Shown here piece by piece: positions 42,033 to 48,295 of a stretch of 48,295 nucleotides of DNA. The stretch lies in NCBI GenBank assembly GCA_025999115.1, contig BNWW01000007.1, positions 1-48,295 on the forward strand, given 5' to 3'. Below the pieces are notes generated by a model, which worked only from the letters and a program-made list of their open reading frames with translations, did no database searches and had not been told where the DNA came from. This DNA comes from Bacteroidia bacterium (lineage in GTDB: Bacteria; Bacteroidota; Bacteroidia; Bacteroidales; Azobacteroidaceae). A program made the position numbers and the translations under genes. How positions within the stretch are numbered: position 1 is the first letter of the stretch; each line of letters opens with the position of its first letter.

Positions 42033-43133
42033 ATGAAAAAAACAAATCGAATTATTCTATTTACAATTATCGCCTTGTTTTTATTGGGTGTGGCTTTTTA
42101 TCCTTCGTTGTCGAAACGATTTAAAAAGGAAAAAGAAAATCAGGAAATTATCAATGCGCCGGCGCCGCGAATGCCGGGCGGAAAAGGTGCGCCCTTGAAT
42201 GTGGCCGTCAAGATTATTGAACCCGAAAATCTTGTTGATGTAATTCGCGCCACGGGCAGTTTGATTCCCGATGAAGACGTGGATTTAATATTTGAAACGG
42301 CGGGAAAAATTACCAATATTTATTTTCAGGAAGGAACATTGGTCAAAAAAGGTGATTTGCTGGCCAAAGTGAACGACAAACCTTTGCAAGCCGAATTGAG
42401 CAAATTGCAGGCTCAAATTTCCTTGGCCGAAGACCGTGTTTTCCGTCAAAAAGCCCTGTTGGAGAAAGATGCTGTCAGTAAAGAAGCCTACGAACAGGTT
42501 ACGACCGAATTAGCTAAACTCCACGCCGACATTGATTTAGCCAAAGCGCGCATCGCTCAAACCGAACTTCGCGCACCTTTCGACGGCGTCATCGGTCTGC
42601 GGCAAGTGAGCGAAGGGAGTTATGCCTCTTCGGCGACGGTAGTGGCTTCGCTGACAAAAATTATTCCTTTAAAAATCGAATTTTCGGTCAATGAACGTTA
42701 TGCCAATCTGGTGCGGCAAGGCACGCATATCCTGTTTCAAGTGCCGCCCGGATTGGAAAAATATTCGGCGCGTGTGTATGCCGTCGAATCGCGAGTCGAT
42801 TTGAAAACGCGCACCTTGAAAGCGCGAGCCACTTATCCGAATGCCGGCGGCCGGTTGATGCCGGGGCGCACGGCTTCTATTGAAATCAAATCGCACGATA
42901 TTGTCAATGCTTTAACCGTTCCGAATGAGGCGGTTATTGCAGAAATGGGGCGCGACATCGCCTATCTTTATTCCGAAGGAAAAGCCCGGCAAATAGAGAT
43001 TCAAAAAGGCCTTCGCTCGGCTTCCGATTTGCAAGTGTTGCGCGGACTGCACGCGGGTGATACGTTGATTGTTACCGGTGTGATGCAGTTGCGCGATGGA
43101 CTTCCCGTTAAAATAGATAATGTAATCCGATGA
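42033..43133 (+). CDS. RND periplasmic adaptor (membrane fusion protein)
   Basis: 366 residues from ATG 42033, giving MKKTNRIILFTIIALFLLGVAFYPS as N-terminal membrane anchor. The frame is open up to 41934, but the promoter lies within that extension. Lipoyl domain halves are DLIFETAGKITNIYFQEGTLVKKGDLLAKVND and ELRAPFDGVIGLRQVSEGSYASS, separated by a short alpha-hairpin; a beta-barrel and membrane-proximal part follow (IPLKIEFSVNERYA, VPNEAVIAEM). Belongs to the MexE/AcrA-like drug-efflux type (no His-rich part). Its stop overlaps the permease start by ATGA (43130-43133). Confidence 0.88.
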   Translation: MKKTNRIILFTIIALFLLGVAFYPSLSKRFKKEKENQEIINAPAPRMPGGKGAPLNVAVKIIEPENLVDVIRATGSLIPDEDVDLIFETAGKITNIYFQEGTLVKKGDLLAKVNDKPLQAELSKLQAQISLAEDRVFRQKALLEKDAVSKEAYEQVTTELAKLHADIDLAKARIAQTELRAPFDGVIGLRQVSEGSYASSATVVASLTKIIPLKIEFSVNERYANLVRQGTHILFQVPPGLEKYSARVYAVESRVDLKTRTLKARATYPNAGGRLMPGRTASIEIKSHDIVNALTVPNEAVIAEMGRDIAYLYSEGKARQIEIQKGLRSASDLQVLRGLHAGDTLIVTGVMQLRDGLPVKIDNVIR

Positions 43134-46100
43134 ATATATCCGAATTATCCATCCGCAGGCCGGTTCTTTCCACCGTTTTGGTGTTGATCATTTTAATTTT
43201 CGGTTTTATCGGTTATTCCTATTTGGGTGTGCGCGAATATCCAAGTGTGGATAATCCGATTATTACGGTCAATGTTACTTATCCGGGCGCCAATGCCGAT
43301 GTGATTGAAAATCAGATTACAGAGCCTTTGGAACAGAATATTAACGGAATTCCGGGCATTCGTTCGCTGTCGAGCGTGAGCAGTCAGGGTTCGTCGCGCA
43401 TCACGGTGGAGTTTGAATTAAGTGTCGATATGGAAACCGCTGCGAATGATGTTCGTGATAAAGTTTCCCGCGCACAACGCTTTTTGCCGCGAGATTGCGA
43501 TCCGCCCACTGTGGCGAAAGCCGATGCCGACGATCAACCGATTGTACAATTGACTTTACAAAGTGAAAAGCGTAATTTATTAGAGTTGAGTGAAATAGCC
43601 GATTTGACAGTGAAAGAACGGCTGCAAACTATTCCCAATGTGAGTTCGGTGGGAATTTGGGGTGAAAAACGCTATTCGATGCGTTTATGGCTCGACCCGG
43701 TAAAAATGGCGGCTTACGGAATTACGCCGATGGATGTAAAAAACGCCATCGACCGCGAAAATGTAGAACTTCCGTCGGGAAGTATCGAAGGTGATAAAAT
43801 GGAATTGACCATTCGCACTTTGGGTTTGATGAAAACGCCCGACGAGTTTAATAGTCTGATTATCAAGGAAGATAATTTCAATATGATTCGTTTTCGCGAT
43901 GTGGGAAATGCCGAATTGGGACCCGAAGACCAGCGGAGTATCATGCGCAAAAACGGTGTGCCGATGGTGGCCGTCATTGTGATTCCGCAACCCGGCGCCA
44001 ATCAAATTGAAATTTCCGATGAAGTGCAATTGCGCGTCAAACAGATGAAAAAAGATTTGCCCGAAGATGTGGTTTTATCCACCACATTTGATAATACGCA
44101 ATTTATCCGGGCTTCCATTGCCGAAGTGGAAGAAACGGTTTTTGTGGCTTTCGGCTTGGTTATCATCATTATTTTTCTGTTTTTACGTGATTGGCGGGTT
44201 ACGTTGGTGCCGTGTATTGTGATTCCCGTGTCGTTGATCGGCGCGTTTTTCATCATGTATCTGGCCGGTTTTTCGATTAATGTACTGTCGATGTTGGCTG
44301 TTGTGCTGTCGGTAGGCTTGGTGGTGGACGATGCCATTGTGATTACCGAAAATATTTACATCCGCATTGAGCGGGGAATGAATCCTTTGGAAGCAGGTAT
44401 CGAAGGTGCGAAAGAAATTTTCTTCGCCGTGGTTTCCACAAGTATTACTTTGATAGCCGTCTTTTTCCCCATCGTTTTTATGGAAGGGATGACGGGGCGT
44501 TTGTTCCGAGAGTTCAGTATTGTCGTTTCGGGTTCGGTGTTGATTTCCACGTTTGCCGCACTGACTTTTACGCCGATGCTTGCCACCAAATTATTGAAAA
44601 AACGCGAAAAACAAAACGCTTTTTACCGTTGGACGGAACCGTTTTTCATGAGATTGAACCGGATATATGCTAATGGATTGCACTATTTCCTGAAACGTCG
44701 TTGGATGACTTGGATTCTTATCGGTGTTACCTTAATATTAATCGTCGTTTTGTGGCAAAAAATCCCGTCGGAAATGGCGCCTATGGAAGATCGTTCGCAG
44801 GTTACAATTAACATTCGCGGGCCGGAAGGTTCGACTTACGAATTTTATCGCGATTATTCGGAAAAAATTGCGGCATTGGCCGATTCCGTGGTTCCCGACC
44901 GGGAATCCAACACAATGATGGTCAATCAAAGCCGCTCGTTTATTCGTCTGGGATTATCGAATATTAAAGAACGTGAGTACAGCCAGATGGAAATTGCCGA
45001 TGAACTTTCCGCCGCTGTGCGCAAAGAAAACGAAGCGCGTTCCTTTGTACAACAACAATCCACTTTCGGCGGACGGCGTGGCGGAATGCCCATTCAATAC
45101 GTTTTACAAGCGCCGAATATTGAAAAATTGCAGGAATTTATTCCGAAATTCATGAACAAGGTCAATGAAAGTCCCTTGTTCCAAATGGCCGATGTGAACC
45201 TGAAATTTACCAAACCCGAAACGAGCATCGAAATCAACCGCGACAAAGCCGCTTTGCTCGGCGTGAGTACGCGCGATATCGGCCAAACGTTGCAATACGC
45301 GCTTTCCGGCCAACGGATGGGTTATTTTTACATGAACGGCAAACAATATCAGATTTTGGCCGAAATCAACCGCCAACAACGCAACACGCCTTTGGATTTA
45401 CGTTCGCTGTACATCAAAAACGGCGTGGGCGACATGATACAATTGGATAATATGGTCGAACTTTCGGAAAGCGTGGCGCCGCCGCAATTGTATCGTTACA
45501 ACCGGTTTAATTCGGCGACGATTTCATCGGGATTAACCAAAGGCGTTACTATCGGCGAAGGTTTGGTAGAAATGGACCGGATTGCACAGGAAACCTTGGA
45601 CGAATCGTTCCGCACGGCTTTGAGTGGTGAATCGAAAGAATTTAGCGAAAGTTCGTCGAATTTGATGTTTGCTTTCGGATTGGCTTTGATATTGATATTC
45701 TTAATATTAGCGGCGCAATTCGAGAGTTTCAAAGATCCGTTTATTGTGATGCTGACCGTACCGTTGGCCATTGCCGGAGCATTGATTTTTATGAGCGTTT
45801 TCGATGTAACGATGAATATTTTCAGTCAAATCGGTATCATCATGTTAATCGGTTTGGTGGCCAAAAACGGAATTTTAATTGTCGAATTTGCCAATCAACG
45901 TCAAGAAAGCGGTTTGGATAAATGGAAAGCCATCGAAGAAGCGTCTGTACAACGTTTCCGTCCGATTTTGATGACGAGTTTATCGACAATTTTGGGATTG
46001 TTACCCTTGGCTTATGCGAGTGCCGAAGGCGCCAACAGCCGCGTTGCGATGGGTATTTCGGTTATCGGCGGAATGTTGGTTTCTACGTTTTTGACCTTGT

Positions 46101-46153
46101 TTGTGGTGCCTTGCGTTTATACTTATTTTTCGACGAGCCGGAAAAAAGATTAA
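43130..46153 (+). CDS. RND efflux permease, AcrB/HAE type
   Basis: 1007 residues. MNISELSIRRPVLSTVLVLIILIFGFIGYSYLGVREYPSVDNPIITV is the HAE-RND start; VGLVVDDAIVITENIYIRIERG carries the paired aspartates of TM4 and LMLIGLVAKNGILIVEFAN the TM10 lysine block. Twelve transmembrane helices and two large periplasmic loops, length normal. It pairs with the adaptor upstream; no outer-membrane channel gene follows, so it may use a TolC protein encoded elsewhere, possibly the one at 34633. Substrates are probably drugs, dyes or lipids rather than metals. Confidence 0.92.
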   Translation: MNISELSIRRPVLSTVLVLIILIFGFIGYSYLGVREYPSVDNPIITVNVTYPGANADVIENQITEPLEQNINGIPGIRSLSSVSSQGSSRITVEFELSVDMETAANDVRDKVSRAQRFLPRDCDPPTVAKADADDQPIVQLTLQSEKRNLLELSEIADLTVKERLQTIPNVSSVGIWGEKRYSMRLWLDPVKMAAYGITPMDVKNAIDRENVELPSGSIEGDKMELTIRTLGLMKTPDEFNSLIIKEDNFNMIRFRDVGNAELGPEDQRSIMRKNGVPMVAVIVIPQPGANQIEISDEVQLRVKQMKKDLPEDVVLSTTFDNTQFIRASIAEVEETVFVAFGLVIIIIFLFLRDWRVTLVPCIVIPVSLIGAFFIMYLAGFSINVLSMLAVVLSVGLVVDDAIVITENIYIRIERGMNPLEAGIEGAKEIFFAVVSTSITLIAVFFPIVFMEGMTGRLFREFSIVVSGSVLISTFAALTFTPMLATKLLKKREKQNAFYRWTEPFFMRLNRIYANGLHYFLKRRWMTWILIGVTLILIVVLWQKIPSEMAPMEDRSQVTINIRGPEGSTYEFYRDYSEKIAALADSVVPDRESNTMMVNQSRSFIRLGLSNIKEREYSQMEIADELSAAVRKENEARSFVQQQSTFGGRRGGMPIQYVLQAPNIEKLQEFIPKFMNKVNESPLFQMADVNLKFTKPETSIEINRDKAALLGVSTRDIGQTLQYALSGQRMGYFYMNGKQYQILAEINRQQRNTPLDLRSLYIKNGVGDMIQLDNMVELSESVAPPQLYRYNRFNSATISSGLTKGVTIGEGLVEMDRIAQETLDESFRTALSGESKEFSESSSNLMFAFGLALILIFLILAAQFESFKDPFIVMLTVPLAIAGALIFMSVFDVTMNIFSQIGIIMLIGLVAKNGILIVEFANQRQESGLDKWKAIEEASVQRFRPILMTSLSTILGLLPLAYASAEGANSRVAMGISVIGGMLVSTFLTLFVVPCVYTYFSTSRKKD

Positions 46154-46161
46154 TTGGCCAT

Positions 46162-46728
46162 TTATTTTTTCTTTTGGACACTCCAACCGAATTTTCCGAT
46201 GGATTCGCCAAGACCGTAATATTTCCCGTGGGAATAAGCTAACACGCGGGCTTTTTCCAAATCAAACGTTCCGGTTTTGGGATGAATGTATTTTTCGTCG
46301 GCCAAAATATTGACCACTTCGGAAATAAACATATCGTGCGTTCCCAAAGGAATAATTTCTTTGACACGGCATTCGATGCAGAGCGGCGATTCTTCGATAA
46401 ATGGCGCTTTCACGACTTGCGATTTGCCCGGCGTAAGTTTCATTTCCGTAAATTTGTTGTAATCTTTTCCCGAACGGACACCGCACCAATCGGTAGCAAA
46501 GGCCAAATCTTCGGTTGTGAGATTGATTACAAATTCCCTGTTTTTCTTCAAAACCGGATAGGAATGACGTTCGGGACGGACGGAAATGTAACACATCGCC
46601 GGGTCGGTACAGATTGTTCCCGCCCACGAAACAGTAAAAATATTGTATTCGCTTTCGTCGTTGCCGACCGAAATCAGCAAAGCGGGTAGGGGATAGATGA
46701 GGGTGCCGGGTTTCCAGTTTTGTTTCAT
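46162..46728 (-). CDS. Flavin reductase-like protein
   Basis: 188 residues. The family pattern of the flavin-reductase/FMN-binding split barrel is present: [46 protein letters not shown] and later [19 protein letters not shown] and [22 protein letters not shown]. It should bind FMN and reduce or use it with NAD(P)H. It overlaps pyrI by 4 bases (46725-46728), so is in one transcript with pyrB-pyrI. The link to pyrimidine synthesis is positional only. Confidence 0.85.
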   Translation of the reverse strand: MKQNWKPGTLIYPLPALLISVGNDESEYNIFTVSWAGTICTDPAMCYISVRPERHSYPVLKKNREFVINLTTEDLAFATDWCGVRSGKDYNKFTEMKLTPGKSQVVKAPFIEESPLCIECRVKEIIPLGTHDMFISEVVNILADEKYIHPKTGTFDLEKARVLAYSHGKYYGLGESIGKFGWSVQKKK

Positions 46729-47183
46729 ACCAAAATAATGTCATCCTTCTTGATTTTACTCTCGCAATAATGGCATTTCAATGTAACATTCTCTTTATCA
46801 ATTACATTGAAGCGCGTTTTCATCGGTTCATTGTTGCAGATGCACTTCGGATTGTTGCATTTAACCAAACCAATCACTTCGTCGGGAAGCGATACCCATT
46901 TTTTTTCCGCCACTTCGTAATTGCGAATAATATTCAACTTGACCGATGGCGCAATCAACGAAATGCGGTTGATTTCGGCTTCTTCAAAAAACTTGTCGGC
47001 TATTTTGATGATGCCTTTGCGTCCCATTTTCTTGCTGTCCAAACTGTAACCGATGGTTACGGGCGTTCGCAATTTTTCGATTTGCAAGAGCGAAACCACT
47101 TGAAAAACCTGTTCCGACGGGATGTGGTCGATGACGGTGCCGTTTTTGAGGGCGGCTACGAGGAGTTCTTTGTTGTGTTCCAT
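46725..47183 (-). CDS. pyrI: Aspartate carbamoyltransferase regulatory subunit
   Basis: 152 residues, normal length. [27 protein letters not shown] is the usual start with the nucleotide-binding site. The C-terminal zinc domain has the four cysteines in C-x4-C (CNNPKC) and C-x2-C (CHYC). It binds effector nucleotides (ATP/CTP) and couples them to the catalytic subunit. Follows pyrB by 4 bases. Confidence 0.95.
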   Translation of the reverse strand: MEHNKELLVAALKNGTVIDHIPSEQVFQVVSLLQIEKLRTPVTIGYSLDSKKMGRKGIIKIADKFFEEAEINRISLIAPSVKLNIIRNYEVAEKKWVSLPDEVIGLVKCNNPKCICNNEPMKTRFNVIDKENVTLKCHYCESKIKKDDIILV

Positions 47184-47187
47184 GATT

Positions 47188-48096
47188 TTACAAATTTAAA
47201 ACGGTACTAATTATTGCCTGCCGCGCAAACACCCCATTCTTCGCTTGCTCAAAATAATAAGCTTTCGGATTATCGTCCACATCCTGTGCAATTTCATTCA
47301 CGCGGGGCAGCGGATGGAGAATGCGGAGATTGTCTTTGCTTCCGTCAAGCATCGAATCGGTCAAAACATACACATTTTTCACTTTTTCGTATTCCATCAA
47401 ATCGGTAAAGCGTTCGCGCTGAACACGAGTCATATAAAGAATATCGGATTGATTGATAACTTCGGGTGAAAAATCGGTATGTTCTTGATATTGAATGTGA
47501 TTCTTGTCTAAAAAACGTTTGTAGAGGTCGGGTAAACGCAATTCTTCGGGAGCGACGAAACAAAAAGTAGGATTGAAATGCGACATTCCCGTCAGCAAGG
47601 AATGAACCGTGCGACCGTATTTTAAATCGCCGACCATCGTAATTGTCAGATTATCAAGCCCACCCTGCGTTTTGTAAATCGAATACATATCGAGCAAGGT
47701 TTGCGAAGGATGTTGGTTCGCTCCGTCGCCCGCATTCACAATCGGAATATTGGTAATTTCGGAAGCGTAGCGCGCCGCGCCTTCCAGATAGTGCCGCATG
47801 ATAATCACATCGGCATAATTGCCGACCATTTTGATGGTATCTTTCAGCGTTTCTCCTTTCGACGAACTGGTGGTAGCCGCATCGCTGAACCCGATGACAC
47901 GACCGCCCAAGCGATTGACTGCCGTTTCAAAACTTAAACGGGTGCGGGTGGACGGCTCAAAAAAAAGGGTGGCGCAAACCTTCCCTTCCAATATTTTTTG
48001 ATTCGGATTTTGTTCAAATCCTTCCGCCTTGCGAATCAAATGCAGAATATCTTCCTTACTGCAATCGGCGATTGATACGAAACTGTTGCTTTTCAT
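47188..48096 (-). CDS. pyrB: Aspartate carbamoyltransferase catalytic subunit
   Basis: 302 residues. [21 protein letters not shown] is the carbamoyl-phosphate site; [27 protein letters not shown] and [17 protein letters not shown] are the other conserved blocks. It joins carbamoyl phosphate and aspartate, the first committed step of pyrimidine synthesis. It heads the operon pyrB-pyrI-flavin reductase. Start ATG 48096 gives [20 protein letters not shown]. No attenuator-like peptide is obvious upstream. Confidence 0.95.
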   Translation of the reverse strand: MKSNSFVSIADCSKEDILHLIRKAEGFEQNPNQKILEGKVCATLFFEPSTRTRLSFETAVNRLGGRVIGFSDAATTSSSKGETLKDTIKMVGNYADVIIMRHYLEGAARYASEITNIPIVNAGDGANQHPSQTLLDMYSIYKTQGGLDNLTITMVGDLKYGRTVHSLLTGMSHFNPTFCFVAPEELRLPDLYKRFLDKNHIQYQEHTDFSPEVINQSDILYMTRVQRERFTDLMEYEKVKNVYVLTDSMLDGSKDNLRILHPLPRVNEIAQDVDDNPKAYYFEQAKNGVFARQAIISTVLNL

Positions 48097-48113
48097 TCTG
48101 TTTGTTTTGCTTG

Positions 48114-48121
48114 CAAAAGTA
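48114..48121 (-). promoter_or_regulatory. -7 box candidate for pyrB
   Basis: TACTTTTG on the minus strand, 17 bases before the pyrB ATG. It matches TAnnTTTG, but no TTTG is found 19-20 bases further upstream. The leader would be very short. The rest of 48122-48295 shows no gene or structure I can name. Confidence 0.45.
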
Positions 48122-48295
48122 TTAAATATTTTGGTCAGTTCTCTAAAAAAGGTAAAGATTTTGTATGACCTTAAATCCGCAAGCTAATTATTTTGTTTGA
48201 TAAAAAATATTTTGAGGTAAATTTTTAGCGAAGATTTTGGAAAAAGAAGGATTGAGGAGTGCTTTTTCGGTTAAACATAGTCGTTAGGAGAGAAA

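Overview
The window looks like a chromosome segment from a member of the Bacteroidota, probably Bacteroidales. The evidence is three good matches to the TTTG-N19/20-TAnnTTTG promoter type of this phylum, a type IX secretion (Por) C-terminal sorting domain, a MobV relaxase and tyrosine recombinase of Bacteroides type, and core genes (dnaN, rlmH, pyrB, pyrI) of Bacteroidota character.

Layout. 1-2028: the 3' part of an ISKra4-type transposase, then a decayed AlbA_2 ATP-binding gene. 2164-20108: a one-directional, AT-rich surface polysaccharide locus. It holds a Wzx flippase, a Wzy polymerase, five glycosyltransferases, several hexapeptide acyltransferases, a pyruvyl transferase, an FeS reductase fused to a serine-acetyltransferase-like domain, an ATP-grasp enzyme, a NodB deacetylase, a sugar epimerase and a WecA/WbpL-like initiating transferase. 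Many of its genes overlap by ATGA or are only a few bases apart. Near 19.2 kb base composition changes abruptly to that of the core genes. 20113-24233: core block with a DnaQ-like exonuclease, dnaN, rlmH, a T9SS-secreted protein and tRNA-Arg(CCG). 24309-28631: a graveyard with two poorly known genes, a truncated WYL regulator and two broken AlbA_2 genes. One of these is interrupted by a 361-bp element with long terminal inverted repeats, an exact 8-bp target duplication and a remnant of an IS200/RAYT-type transposase. 28664-34326: a degenerate mobilizable element with an integrase fragment, a primase fragment, a candidate oriT and a MobV relaxase. Its cargo is an XRE regulator, a small membrane protein, a TIR protein, a truncated ThsB-like TIR protein, a truncated AvaI/BsoBI-type restriction endonuclease and an intact DNA methyltransferase. 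34633-40520: a CusCBA/Czc-type metal efflux operon with a small His/Cys-rich protein. 40528-41871: a glutaminyl-cyclase-like M28 lipoprotein and a DUF2442/DUF4160 pair. 42033-46153: a second RND pump (adaptor plus AcrB-like permease) under its own clear promoter. 46162-48096: flavin reductase, pyrI and pyrB.

Working together: the 2-20 kb block should build, flip and polymerise an acetylated, possibly pyruvylated, surface glycan. The 28.6-32.3 kb block is an anti-phage or anti-plasmid cargo transcribed in the same direction as the relaxase. Its restriction enzyme and second TIR gene appear to have been lost in one deletion, while the methyltransferase, first TIR gene and membrane protein remain open. 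Functional names rest on reading of motifs and family memory; no database search was run.
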